Below are positions 46,401 to 57,560 of a DNA stretch of 64,000 nt, piece after piece (the first letter of the stretch is position 1; each line of letters starts with the position of its first letter). The stretch is from Kuschelorhynchus macadamiae (Eukaryota; Arthropoda; Insecta; Coleoptera; Curculionidae): the NCBI GenBank assembly GCA_030620095.1, contig JAUTXW010000064.1, positions 1-64,000 of the forward strand, written 5' to 3'. The notes beneath the pieces were generated by a model. It was given only the letters and a program-made list of their open reading frames with translations. It ran no database searches and had not been told where the DNA came from. The translations under genes were made by a program, and so were the position numbers.

Positions 46401-49400
46401 AAAAAGCAAAAGTCGAGGCAGAAGTACAACAATAATATATATAATTACAATTAGTTACTATGAGTCAAATATTAAACTAGCAGGATTTTGGTAAAGCTTT
46501 TTTTAAATTATTTGCTATTATTGACATTAAAGGTGTATATTGTATGCAAGAATTGAATTATATTTGGTAATAAACTCGTAAGCTATTATAACATAAACCG
46601 AAAGACAATTAAACATTATTCTATTTGTCTTTGACTTGTATGTTAAAGTTTCCTTGGGAGGCATATGTTAAATAACTCACCTGCACAATAAGTAACTACA
46701 TATTTCCGCATTATATTGCTGTGAATATTACAGTTTCCGCCACTTTTGTTAGGCAATACTACAAATTCTCTCCTAAGTAATTAAAGAAAAACTAAATCTA
46801 AGTACTTAAACAAAAAAGAATTTAGTAATAATAACTTTAACTACCTACTTATAAAATTATTTGCATTGAATGAAATTGCTGGTAGTGACTTGCATTGGTC
46901 CGATATCAGAGATGATCAAAGTAGCTAGCAGCGGCTAGTACTTGGGTGGGTGACCATCAGGGAAAGACCTTGCTCCCCCTAGAGAAGGTCTGCTAACAAT
47001 AGATAATAGCTGAAGATACAATAACCACCGTGGCAGTACTACCGCGTTCTCAATAAAGGTACCGTGAAGTGCAAATGCACGTTCAGGTATTTGGAAAACG
47101 TCTACGGAAACTCCGACTCGCGCCCTGTAATGCAGGGCATGAGTCATCAAAAAAGACAACAACGGTTTAATGTAAGAGCGGCATTATTCTTAGGCCTCAG
47201 GCGTTCATGGTATGTGCAAAAAAAATGTAAAATCTTACCTTATCTTTTTCACTGTGCCTCTTATTTAACTCTTCTAGAGATGATTCATATGCATACTGGC
47301 AAGATTCCCTTTTCCTAAGAACCTCTTGAACTACCTCGATATATTGCAAAAATTCTTTGACTGGTACTCCCATACTGTTATTGTAGCTATGTACCAAGGC
47401 ACTTTGGGATGCTGAACTTCTTTCAAGGGCTCTGCCAATATTTTCCAACGTGGTACCCAAATGAGTTTCTGATTCTGCCCATTTTATAAAAATTGGATGA
47501 AAATTATTTATTTCTGAAATTAAATCAATTCTCTCCTTATTTATTCTACTGGAAATTTTTTCTATTGATGATAATTTATCTGTTAGGATTGTGAGGTATG
47601 ATTTCATCTTATCAAATTCAATATTGCGATTTTTCAGAAGAGAATATGTGGAACTTGGATGGCTTAGAGTAGCCACACTACTGTTATTACTTGATACAGA
47701 ACTTCTCTTTTTTCTGTATAACAAGAAATCCTTAAAAAAAGTAAATATAATAGTAATTTCATATTTGCAGTTCGTTGCACTATTGTATGAGTGAAGCCCC
47801 TGCTCATACAACAGTTGCACTTTAAAGACTAGAATATTATTAATATTATTACAACATTGACCTTATAATACTTTATATGAACAGAGCCTACCCAAAAAAG
47901 GCTACTACAAAGATATGTGATCTGATGGAAACAAAATAATAGAACTGGCTGATATTTAAATCAAATCAAATGATATATTACAAGTTTGGAAAGTACATTC
48001 TTTTTAAAAGTAAACAAAAAAGAGAAAGTCAAAATAACCATGGCCTAGTGCCCGTTCCTTAAAATATCCTAAAAGTATACATATTAAAAAACGAGGTACT
48101 TAAATACTACACAACATGTTCCGAAAACATTCACAACACGTTAAAACTCTGTTTAAGTAGGGTTTTACACAAGAAATCCTCCATCTTGTAGCAATTTTTT
48201 GAGGCAGAATTTTTTAATACAAAATTTAAATTTATTTGCCTCTAAGTTCCTCAAGCTATACAATCTATTGTAGTAGATTGGGGCATGGGTAAAAGTTGCA
48301 TTCAAGGACCTCCCAAGAAGCAAATAATCTACAATACAAGCAGATTGTTATTATACCTGGTGCAATAATCACGTCATCCCTCACACCAGCAAAGCACTGC
48401 AAGTTATTTCCAACATTCATGAAGCTATCAAAAATATAACTGGAAGGCAATGTCATGATATCCAGTGCTTTATATGTCTTCGTGGTAGCCCTTACAAGCA
48501 AAAATCCTCATTGCCCTCCTATTCAGAGCACTCTCTAGCATGAGAGGAGTGACCCTATATAAGCAGAGCATACACAGAAATCGACTAAACAAGGGCATGG
48601 AATGCCTTCCAACAAACACCCTATTCCACATCACAAGTTAGGCCTCTAAGCATGCACATACTACACCCTTACATAATGGGTATAATATTGTTGACATGCT
48701 GTTAAAAAGTTTACCCTGGACCTAGGTACACGCCCAGAAATCTGACATGCTCTGGATTTTCAATTGTTTCTCTTTGAAGAGTAAAAAATGATTTGTTCAG
48801 TTTTAATTTGATTCAGATTCGATCAATTTGCTCCAAACCAATCAGTCACCTACAAAACTGAATCACTTATTTGTTCTTTCAGATTCTTACATTTTGTATG
48901 CCTTACAGTGAAGCTAGTCTGGTCAGCACAACTCTCCAAAGGGGAAGCGATGAGGTAATTAGTGATGGAACATTCCCAAAAATGGGGAAGTATTAGTAGT
49001 AACCTATTAATCTTAAAAAACCGAAAAGCATCCATTTAGTTTTTTTTTCACATTGTGGTATAATTAGGCAGAAAATCTGTATATGTGTTAAAATGCAATT
49101 TTTTCTTTCAGCACGCTTTCAAAGATAATGCAGGAAGAAACTGATTACCAGATCTTCAGGTACAAAATAAATAGTATTTAAAAAAAAACTAAAAATGACA
49201 CTTATATAAAAATGTCAACTAGTAAAAAATAAATTTGACCACAAATTTATGAACGTAAATTTTGGAACAGATATATTAATTTATCACAAAAAAAAGCTGA
49301 CAGCTATTTTTGAATTTTTTTATAATGAAATTTACCAAATACTTTTTGACTTTACTAAATAATACATGTTATTATTAAGCTAATTTATTACTGTTACCGA

Positions 49401-52400
49401 TTACCTTAACAGATACAAATGCATGACCATCACCAAGACCAGCAAATTACTTTGAGGGATGTTTTCTCTTGATGTTGATCAATGTTTTTTTTTTTAAGTT
49501 GGTGGCATTACAGTTTGCCAAGAATTTAAACAGACCAAGATGTTGTTTTTTGTCTTTCACCATGGTGAAACTCCAGAAATAACCCTGTCTAAACCTTACA
49601 AGATTTTCAAATACACAAACATTAAGACAAACTTAGCAACATCTTTAAGCAGTAAATGTGGAAGTAACCATCTTAATGGAGATTCTTCCAACCTTAGTTC
49701 GACCCTTTCATGATTTCGAAGTAGTTTACCTAGTGGTATTCCTCTTGGACTCATCACAGTGTCATAATATCCCTTTTTTAGGTTCAGAGATTATATTAAC
49801 AATCCTATGACACCCTTGATACTGAACGTTTGACGCTGATTGACAGCGAAAAGTTTATATGTGTTTCTTCATAAGTTTCTCTCTACCTCACATTGAAAAG
49901 TTTAAATTTTAGTTTCTTACATTTTGAAAAGTGTAAAGTGTGTGTGTGGAAAATGTATGGTCAATTTTTATGAGTAAGTCAGTGTATATCAATTTAATGT
50001 CTCAATTAACAATACTTGAATTAAATACAAATCTATGCCCTAAACACTCCTTTCTCGTTTATTTTTCATTGACTGAGGGCCATTTAAGATATTTTATACC
50101 ATTCTGGGAATTTTGCAACCAAGAGCTATGAGGTATCTTCCTGGTGCAGGAAGTTGAGACCATTGTAGACCTCTTTTTTTAAGATGCAAAATGCAGTAAT
50201 ACATATTTTTATATATAAAACAGTTAGCTTAATTTACAAAACTATAAATACAATGTAAAGTTACTAAAGTTAACCCCATACCATATGTTATACAATAACA
50301 ATATACCGCTTCCAATTCCAAGGATGGCACTTACCAAGAACTCAATTATATTGAATATTATAATAAAATTTTCTAGTCATATTTCATTAAGAGTCCCTAG
50401 GATTTTAATTTTACATATGTAATAATGTCATTGATGTCTGCTCTTTATGTGTTATTTAATTTATAGTAGTAGTAATTCACATAAAGGCATAAACATATTT
50501 TATTAGTTTATAGTTAAAAACTTTGTAAGATTTTCCCGTTCTTGAGACAATAAAGCATTTGAGATTGAGAATATGTTTCCCGAGGGAAAGGACACTTTAT
50601 AAATAGGTGTACAAATTCAGAAAAAGTATTTACATAAATACAAATAATTACATTTAAATACGGCCAATAAGATTAAATAACAATAAATACACTTAAATAG
50701 AAATAAATACATTTAAATACAAATAAATATATTTAAGCAGAAATAAATAGATCTAAGTACTTTTAAATAAAAAGCTTAAATAGTTTTAAATACAAATTTC
50801 CCGCCAAAATGCTTGATCATAGTTATAAGTGGCACCGCCATGCTGGGCCTGTTAGGTTATAGGGTATAATATTCATTTGATTCGCAGCAAGCGTCTGTAC
50901 TTAAAACAGTGATTTAATTTTAAAGAAAGGTAAGTAAGTTTTAGTTAAACTATCTTACAAATATTTTTCTCGGCCTAAAAAATAACTTTACCGACATTTT
51001 TGCAGATCTTCATGTTTTAAGGACCCCTAGACTCTGAAAAATATATTTTTTCATTTCTGTCAGTTCGTTGTTCTGTCTACGTGGCATAGGTCAAATACTA
51101 CTTATTCGATTGACTTCAAATTTTGGCAGAAAATTAAGGGTCATATGGGGATGGAATGGTAACATTTTAATCAAAATCCAATATGGCGGCCTCGCAATGT
51201 AAAATCATTCAGAAACTGCCTATCGAATGGACTTGGAAATTTCTACAAAAACAAAGTGCGATTTAAGGGTAAAACTTTTGTGTAAAACCAATACGGCGGA
51301 ACAAAATGGCCGCCTAAAAAATATTTAAAAATTCAGCACCAAAAAACTATTTTTCCAATTGACCTGAACTTTTGTACAAAAATCAAGTGTGAAAAGGGGA
51401 CAGACTAGAAAACAATTAGTGTAAATCCTAGGTGGAAAAACAAAATGGACGCGTAATAACATGTTTAAATATTCGGTAAAATTCCTTCTCCTGGAATAAA
51501 ACCTTCTTTTTATGGTAACATATTATAACATAAGAAAAATAATAAAGGTCATAATTTGTTTTTATAGGGTATATAAAGTTATGAAAAATGAATAATAATA
51601 ATTAAATTAAAAAGTACAAAAATTGAAGTAAATTACACTTTATAGGTTTTGCATAAAGTTATTACCAAATTATTACAAATCACCCTCCGAGGTTTTTTTC
51701 AAATCTTTACGTTTCCGGGCCTCTAGATGCCGAAAAACATATTTTGTTAATTCCGTCGGTCTACCTGCCTGTCGGTCTGTCTGTTGACGGCATAGCAAAA
51801 AAAATACTCAGCTGATGGACTTTAAATGTAGATAAAAAATTAAGGGTCATATGAGAATGACCTGGTAACATTTTGGTAAGAATCCAATATGGTAAAACAA
51901 AATGGCGATCTAGTGAAAAATAATGTTACTAAAAAACTACTTATCCAATTTATTTTAAATTTTGCACAAAAATTAGGTACTATGTAAGAATTTGCTGGTA
52001 AAATTCTGGTACGAATCTAAGACGGTGAAACAAAATGGCGGCTTAATAAAATATTACAAAATTCAGTCTGAAAAAACTACTCAATGAATTGATTTCAAAT
52101 TGTGTGCCATAACTAACTGTGATATAGAGATAAAATTTGGGTACAAATTCAAAATGGCGAAACGAAACAAATGGCTCCCAAATAGAATGTCTGAAATCAT
52201 GAAAAAAATCATCCTCTTAGTTTTTACATATCTTCACGTTTTAGCGGCCCTAGATTATCAATTCCGTCGGTCCGCCTGTCGGTCTTTCCGTCAGTTCCAG
52301 GCATAGCTTAAATACTACTTTCCAGATTGTCTTTAAATTATAGTCAAAATTAAGGGTCATATGGGGATGACCTGGTAATATTAAAAAAACTCCAATTTAC

Positions 52401-55400
52401 CTCAAATGATGCACATAAATCAAGTATTCTCGCAAGTATTATATAGGAATGAGCTGGTAACATATTGGTATGTATCCAAGACAGCAAAACAAAATGGCGT
52501 CCAAATAAAATACTTAAAAGATCAGCCTGCAAAACTGCTTTTTAAATCCATTTGAAATTTTGCGCAAGCATTAAGTGTGATATAGTAAAGTTGTGTTATG
52601 AATTCAAATAGCGAAACGGCGAACAAACAAATTTTTTAAAAAATCAAAGAAAAAATCTTATTAACTGAAATTAAATTTAGCAGAAAAATTAAATGTGGTT
52701 AAGGATAAACTTGTACGAATTTAACGTGACGTAACAAAATGGCGCCCAAAAAAAAATGTTTGAAAACATACTATATATATATAGTATGTTACTAAATGAC
52801 TATGTATTGAACTAAATTGGCTCATACTTCACTATTCGTAATAAAAGGAAATATTCATAATGAGGGAAATTCCAGGTAAAGGAAATTTACTGATTTTTTT
52901 TGCGATCCGACTGCTAATCAATATCTGAAGGTTTTAAGAGTGCAGGTTATGAGTCTTTAAAGAACATTTAAAAAATCAAAATAGCTGCGTCAACATGGCG
53001 GACAAGAGAAGAATTATTTAAAGGAAAAATAGTTCATGGAACATATTTGGTCTGATTCTGTAAATTTCATAAATATGCAGTGTTGCCATTAACAGGGGAC
53101 TGTGGGGCAGTTTCAGCTAAGTTTCTTATATTCGGCAAACCCCAGTTGAAGAAGAATCAACTGTACATAAAATAAAAGTACCACCTTGCATTAATCCTTT
53201 GTCTACATAACTGCAAAATTTGAAATGTTAAATCATATTCATGTCTTTGTATTTTTGCAGCGCGTGAACCCTTTTGAACCCATTTTTAACCAAAATATAA
53301 TTTAAATTGCCTATCCATAGCACAATTTTTTTCAGGTGGGACGTGCAGAAAGTTTTTTCTAATATGTAGGTACCCTTTCAACTTACTTTGAACTTGACTA
53401 GACCTTAAGAAGTGATTATTCTAATCACAAAACTAATGACACAAGCATAAAGAATGACCAGCCCCATATAAAAATTAAAATTGAAAAGTATTATGCTGTA
53501 TACTATGACATTGCCTGGTACATGGCAGAATTATTGAAGTCCGTGAGAAGGAAGTAATGATTAAATTCCTTAAGAGATAGTTAGAAGATTATGTGTGGCC
53601 AAAAGAGTTACAGAGATATTTTTTTAATTTATGTTCCCATCAGCCTTGTTGGAAATTATCCTTTTCAACTTAAGAAAACTGATAAGTTCGAGTATAAGTT
53701 ACTAATAAAAAAGCAGTTTAGAAATAGGAAAAATATTCTAAAGTAATTTTTGTATTTTTGCTTAATATAACCATATGATAAAAATGTTGTTATTCTTATT
53801 AGTAATTAGTTATTTTTTAGGATCTTTTTATCTCATTTAATATCTCTAGTGTATAGTCTATATCTCAGTTTAAGCATATAAGTTTTTCATACATCTTAGA
53901 CATATATATAAAAAAGAAAATTCATTTTTTCCCATAGTAATTTACTTGTTGTGTAAAAATTGCATAAAAAAAATTGAAATAGTACTTTTCAAAGTTTCAA
54001 AAATCAAAGTTTAAATTTTATAGACATGCCATGATCATGATATGATCCATATTTTTAATAATAATACTTCTTTTAATTTAAAGTAAATATAATTAAATAC
54101 ATATAAATACTTTTAAATACACAAATATTTTTAAATAGATCTAAATATATTTAAATACAAATAAATATGTTTAAATGCATCTAAATACTTTTAAATATAA
54201 GTAAATACTTTTAAATACATATAAATAGATTTAAATACATTTAATTACTTTTAAATATATCTAAATAGATTTATTTATTTGTATTTATAAATAGGTATAT
54301 AAATTTTAATGAGTGACCCCCCCCTCGATTTTACCTGAGATGCTCCAAAACACGTGCCCTTTAAAAGTTTCCAGCACACACCTGTATATTTCTAAGTATA
54401 TTTTAATGGTTTTAGATTAATGAATTAACATAGAATACAAATTGGATTTAGTATCAAACTGTTTTGAAGCTTTTACACAAAAAAAAAACATAGTTTGATT
54501 AATAACTTCTGTTTATAATAGACCTTCACCCTCACCAAGATTTATATTCTAGTATAAATTAAAAATGACATTGTTAATATCTGATTTAACTACTTATAAA
54601 ATTAAATAAAGTAGATCTTTCCTTGATTTGCTGATCTTAACATTGATGCATACAATAGGAAGATGCCAACATATTTTAATAACTTACTTATCTTAAATAT
54701 TTAAGCTATATCGAAATATAAAACTTCTGTTAAATTTAATCCAATGCTTTCTCGCAATTTAGACTTGGATTAATCAATATAATGTATTCATAGTGTGTTA
54801 ATATCATAATAATAATAATATCATTTTAGGACTAAAAGGGATTCACTTCAAATTAGGGTTGCCACCTTTTAGAAATTGCAAGGAACGATAACCAACTAAT
54901 GACTAAAAAAAAACTAAATGATACCCACTTGAAGTATTTCTTTAACACAGTGCCAAGTCCCTCTTGAAAAAAAAATTGACATGCCAATAACATATCAGAA
55001 ATTAGATAAGCAGCCACTGACAAATTTTGGCTTTGCCTCCTATATGATAATTTTTCGAAGGCAATAATGCTTCTTCATTGTGTCCCCAAATATCTCTTTC
55101 TACACTCTATATTCATAAAAAGTAATAGATTTATAAAGTCAATGTATTAGAGATACAAAATCTCTCGATTTATCACGTGTTAGAGGAAAATCAATTTATG
55201 TAACAACATTTCAATAATATTGACATTTCTATTCAACAATGTACTTAAATAAGTACTTACAGATGCTGAAGCAGTTAAAAACAGTTTGAAGTTCTCGTTG
55301 CAACTAAGAATAGGATGCTGACAAACTCGAGTAATAAATACGTTTAATGATTTCATCCTTGATATTATAAATTCTTTGGAATATCTATCTAGTTGGCCAA

Positions 55401-55952
55401 TTAATGAGTGTTTTGCAGGTAATGGCTAAAATATATATAACCAATATAGGGCAATTAACACTGACTAGCTATAGAACTTACTGAGACAATACAAAAAGGA
55501 TGACAGTCCATCAACTTTTGCCTCAACCATAAAAAGTCATTATATCTCCTTCTAACAACATATTCGTGATCCGAAAATTCTATTCTAGCTGCTCTGGTAG
55601 TAACCCGGAATGTAATATAAGTCTCCATAGTCTCTAAATGTTTTTCAGGATTATCAATTTTAACACACAGATCAGAATTTTCATCCATATTTAACTCTGA
55701 TAAGTTTTCAATATCGTGAATACTAGAAAAACTTTCTATGCTTGGTGACTGTACCTAGAAATGGACATTGTTATTTTGAGTAATTATCGCCAATTTAAAA
55801 GCGTAACATACTAATGAATTATCGTTATCAAAGGTTGACCCACTACATATACTGGAATAGTCAAGGTCTTTTGAATTGTCTTTTAACAAAATGGAGGATA
55901 TTTCCTTGTGCTCTGAAACAACATTTAAAACAGCCGAGTTTTTGCTTTCCAT
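36049..55952 (-). CDS. Sorting nexin SNX7/SNX30-like, complete (5 exons)
   Basis: It encodes a 470-residue PX-BAR sorting nexin, which binds phosphoinositide-rich endosomal membranes through PX and senses or forms curvature through the BAR dimer. Exons on the minus strand: 55952-55812, 55754-55482, 55425-55261, 47730-47239 and 36390-36049. All introns are GT-AG and phase 0. Residues 1-70 are acidic and disordered. The PX domain covers about 75-190 (DLCVKIDNPEKHLETMETYI, RRRYNDFLWLRQKL), and the BAR-like C-terminus about 195-470 (LWKQSSCDDKLEKL, SDLEWWQQEKRQCLKKILLD). The vertebrate SNX7/SNX30 pair has similar length and the same opening of the PX domain (DxxVxxDNPExHxxTxETxI). SNX4 is a less likely alternative. 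Confidence 0.92.
36595..36905 (-). mobile_element. Mariner-like fragment (same family as element A)
   Basis: The minus strand has the subterminal sequence of element A (ATACAGGGTATTC, AAAAATAAAAGTTCC) followed by a short frame MVSLSKTQRIEILIILVYGD. That is the start of the DUF4817-type transposase. Only the 5' end is present. Confidence 0.78.
38370..40330 (-). mobile_element. LINE (jockey/CR1-like), endonuclease and RT end
   Basis: Order on the minus strand: endonuclease start (about 40310-40150), endonuclease body at 40164-39856 (NPVSGGVKIDYAVLV, LPVKGRKILRGDLN where GDFN is expected), then the RT C-terminal region at 38927-38598 (SVKFLGLKSYLSLSLFESHL, FTLQKRAIRYLFGLNNRAH) and a tail to about 38370. 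Much of the RT core between is missing or unreadable. It is dead. Confidence 0.8.
40390..40457. repeat. (TA)n microsatellite, about 34 units
   Basis: An uninterrupted TA run ends in ATATATCT. Confidence 0.95.
41275..41415. repeat. Degenerate 20-bp minisatellite
   Basis: About seven imperfect units resemble GGGCATTACTAGGAATTAGT, clearest at 41306-41390. Confidence 0.75.
42110..44080 (-). mobile_element. R4/Dong-like LINE, 5' portion (copy 2)
   Basis: Minus-strand frames give the N-terminal region (about 44075-43870), then NWNSPGVYHVQNLWYKKFEI, EDPSQYTPTTCLPTMYKILT, AEEQKGCIQDHQGCKEQLII and the catalytic box SHLLYMDDIKLYGG. It ends after TSKYLGFQQTRL, so the zinc finger and endonuclease are absent. 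At least four frame changes make it dead. The motif set is that of site-specific R2/R4-group LINEs of the Dong type. Confidence 0.82.
43835..43870. repeat. Perfect hairpin inside the R4/Dong-like copy
   Basis: Arms AAACTTAGAACTAGTC (43835-43850) and its exact reverse complement (43855-43870) enclose TCCC. It interrupts the LINE coding sequence. Confidence 0.9.
44165..45400 (-). mobile_element. R4/Dong-like LINE, 3' portion (copy 1)
   Basis: It starts just before the RT catalytic box (MYMDDIKLYASTKAQLKELL), then has the post-RT region (ACKERLTIERKEGGRGIIDT) and a CxxC-H-C knuckle near 44580-44525 (CRRCHQQRERIDHITSGC). The restriction-like endonuclease at 44522-44214 includes NRPDITFQSKIEKITYLIDM. 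That order and the PD-type endonuclease are diagnostic for R2/R4-group LINEs. An A-rich 3' end lies at 44125-44185. It is 5' truncated, as LINE insertions often are. Confidence 0.85.
45399..45448. repeat. (TTA)n microsatellite
   Basis: An ATT/TTA trinucleotide run of about 16 units with one interruption (ATC). Confidence 0.9.
45711..45962. mobile_element. Hairpin MITE with arms of about 100 bp
   Basis: 45711-45810 and 45865-45962 are imperfect reverse complements (start GGAAAATTGGAAAATATATT, with TCTAGGTATTTT and GATCTATAAA-like blocks conserved). The spacer is about 55 bp. No open frame and no clear target duplication. Confidence 0.8.
46896..47200 (+). repeat. 5S rRNA-derived repeat (SINE3-like or 5S pseudogene)
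   Basis: 46896-46965 follows the 3' half of 5S rRNA: GGTCCGATATCAGAGATGAT, GCGGCTAGTACTTGG and GGGTGGGTGACC. These include the internal control region used by RNA polymerase III. The 5' third and the 3' end of 5S are missing or altered. The unrelated 200 bp that follow could be the body of a 5S-headed SINE. Confidence 0.65.
47239..47730 (-). CDS. SNX exon 4 (BAR domain, N-terminal part)
   Basis: The acceptor TTTTTTTAAG precedes 47730 and the donor GTAAGA follows 47239; phase 0 on both sides, 164 codons. It starts DFLLYRKKRSSVSSNNSS, a Ser-rich linker, then helices SYLTILTDKLSSIEKISSRI, SETHLGTTLENIGRALERSS and LQYIEVVQEVLRKRESCQYA. The pattern matches the BAR region of SNX7/SNX30. Confidence 0.92.
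48240..48830 (-). mobile_element. LINE RT C-terminal fragment
   Basis: Broken minus-strand frames give EHVRFLGVYLGPG, then a SISVYALL-like stretch and a PRRHIKHW region, the layout of the RT C-terminus in jockey/CR1-type LINEs. Stops and frameshifts are numerous. Confidence 0.65.
49940..50230 (+). mobile_element. Small LINE RT C-terminal fragment
   Basis: The plus-strand frame at 49940-50131 ends with SLTEGHLRYFIPFWEFCNQE. It matches the SHLRYxIxFWG motif seen in the LINE at 38598-38927 (SHLRYCLPFWGCC) and is too short to place further. Confidence 0.6.
50626..50800. repeat. TTTAAATACAAATAAATA tandem array, left
   Basis: Degenerate units of about 18-22 bp resemble AAATACAAATAAATACATTT. Related units recur at 54080-54290 in the same orientation. 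Confidence 0.8.
51001..52770 (+). repeat. Higher-order satellite block
   Basis: Units of about 150 bp are repeated about eleven times in degenerate form. Each carries ATTGACTTCAAATTTTG, ATTAAGGGTCATATGGGGAT, GACCTGGTAACATTTTGGTA and ACAAAATGGCGGC-like blocks. Longer units start at about 51001, 51681 and 52213 with TTCACGTTTT...GGCCCCTAGA and TCAATTCCGTCGGTC followed by CTGTCGGTCTGTC runs. No coding potential. Confidence 0.85.
54080..54290. repeat. TTTAAATACATATAAATA tandem array, right
   Basis: Degenerate units such as ACTTTTAAATACATATAAAT and ATCTAAATA are repeated about ten times. They are related to the array at 50626-50800. Confidence 0.8.
55261..55425 (-). CDS. SNX exon 3 (PX domain, C-terminal half)
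   Basis: The acceptor TATTTTAG precedes 55425 and the donor GTAAGT follows 55261; 55 codons, phase 0. It opens with PLPAKHSLIGQLDR, the Pro-rich PX loop, and ends with HPILSCNENFKLFLTASAS, the end of the PX domain. Confidence 0.93.
55482..55754 (-). CDS. SNX exon 2 (PX domain, N-terminal half)
   Basis: The acceptor TTTCTAG precedes 55754 and the donor GTAAGT follows 55482; 91 codons, phase 0. An acidic lead is followed by DLCVKIDNPEKHLETMETYI and EYVVRRRYNDFLWLRQKL. The Arg-Arg-Arg-Tyr stretch includes the phosphoinositide-binding Arg of PX domains. The intron to exon 3 is only 56 bp. Confidence 0.94.
55812..55952 (-). CDS. SNX exon 1 (start codon)
   Basis: ATG at 55952-55950 begins MESKNSAVLNVVSEHKEISS. 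The exon ends after 47 codons at the donor GTATGT, phase 0, and a 57-bp intron follows. It is the first ATG after an AT-rich upstream region. I see no better upstream start, but transcript data could move it. Confidence 0.8.
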
Positions 55953-57560
55953 AATGAGTATATGTAAATAACTATTTTAATAATAAAAGCTAATTATATC
56001 CTAATGATAATTAGTTTTTAGGTTAAAATCTATAAAGCTGATTTTGACAGTATTTGCTTGCCCAACAGCTGATCTACATCCAACAGATCTAATTTTAATA
56101 GTTACCTACCTACCTTCTAGCAACAGTCGGAATAGAATGAGCTGATCAGTAGCAACGGTTTCAAATTCTAGTTTTTTTGCAAACAATGATGAAACATTTG
56201 TATTGCATTTTGTTGTGAAAGGAATGTTTAATAATTAATAGTGGCGTATTTAAGGTAGTTTTGGGGTTAAATCCTCCGAGAACCCCCCAGAGCTAGTGAT
56301 ATAATGATTCGTATTAAAATAATCATCCAAGTATTTAAAATTAATTCGGAATACGGATGTGGAATAATTATGCAGTTAAGGAAATGTGGGGAAATAATAA
56401 GAAACCATCAGCGAACTAATTGTCATATTGTTAAGACCGATCCCCGTCAACAAAACACTGAAGATTACCCATCAACCGCACAGCTACTGCCGATTATGAT
56501 GTCAGGAAAGTGAGAACGGCAGTACAATTTGCATTCGCATTTCGAATGAAAAATTCGTTCGGGGGTCCGGAAGCAGCGGGCTAATGTTGGTGGCTGAATC
56601 CGAATAAATATGGGATAGGAACATTGAGAACTCGTTGATTCCGAATTCCGATTATTAATAATAAAATTGAAAATTGAACAAGGAGCCGAGGATCCGCGTG
56701 TAAGTTTTAGGTTATTACTTAGGGCAGATGTATTTTTCAATATTATCTCAAGTTGATATTGAGATATCGGCTTTTGGTATGTTAATAAAATAAAATATCG
56801 TTAATTACATGTTATATTATTAACTGTCACACATTGACACTACCTACTGCACAGATTGCTAATTCTTTACTTTAATTCCTCTTTTGAATTTCGACGTTTG
56901 ACAACGCATTGTGAAGTCGTGGAATCGACAGTTACACGCCGATGTCATTCGATTTAAATTCCGCAGCTGCCCAGTGCCGATTCGGAAGCTTAAAAATAAA
57001 AATTGGGACTGCCTAAACACACGCATATCGTGTGAATTCGAAATCTGAAGATTAATCTTGGTATTCTGTTAATTCGATTCCGTATAATCCGATTTTTAAA
57101 TAATCCGAATATTTACATCACTACCCAGAGCCAATTTTATTTAATGTAAAAAAATAGAAATAGGTTAGAAAACTTTTTTTTCGGGATTAGCTGGCAAAAC
57201 TCTAAGCCAGTTTTACATCTTAACACTAAAAAAAGGGTAAATATTTACTTGTTCTTTACATTACCGATATTGATGATTTTTGGTAAACCAGTAGATTTTC
57301 AAACGCTTATAAAGAACCCAAAGTCAATTTTTTTCGGAGACGGTTCATTTCCGAGATATACGCTATCAAAATTTAGAATCTTATACCCAGTTTTTCACCA
57401 TCTTTAAGTAATTTTTATAAGAAAGACCTGAATACAAAGTTAAAATATCAAAATCACACATATTTTCCAATTTATGACTTAATATTGCCCAAAAATTACA
57501 TCAATAAAATTGTACTGTCAATTGCTGCTTTTAATAAATTCGACAAATTTTATAAAAGTA
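55953..57560. other. Upstream region of SNX and unassigned sequence
   Basis: The first 200-300 bp should hold the SNX promoter; I see no clear TATA box or initiator. The rest contains no gene I recognise. A GATTCGGAATTC-type motif recurs in 56600-57110. Confidence 0.4.

Larger units (their letters stand above)
36391..47238 (-). other. 10.8-kb SNX intron
   Basis: The intron runs from GTAAGA (47238) to CAG (36391). It contains a mariner-like fragment, a LINE, two R4/Dong-like pieces, a hairpin MITE and a 5S-derived repeat, each listed separately. Stretches 36910-38360, 40460-42100 and 45970-46890 show no gene. Confidence 0.8.
47731..55260 (-). other. 7.5-kb SNX intron
   Basis: The intron runs from GTAAGT (55260) to AAG (47731). 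It holds LINE fragments, the satellite block and two short tandem arrays, listed separately. The stretches 48840-49930, 52770-54070 and 54310-55250 show nothing recognisable. Confidence 0.8.

Noticed and set aside
46896..46978. Functional 5S rRNA gene
   Set aside because: The 5' third is absent, several conserved bases differ and there is no T-run terminator at the right place. A derived repeat fits better.
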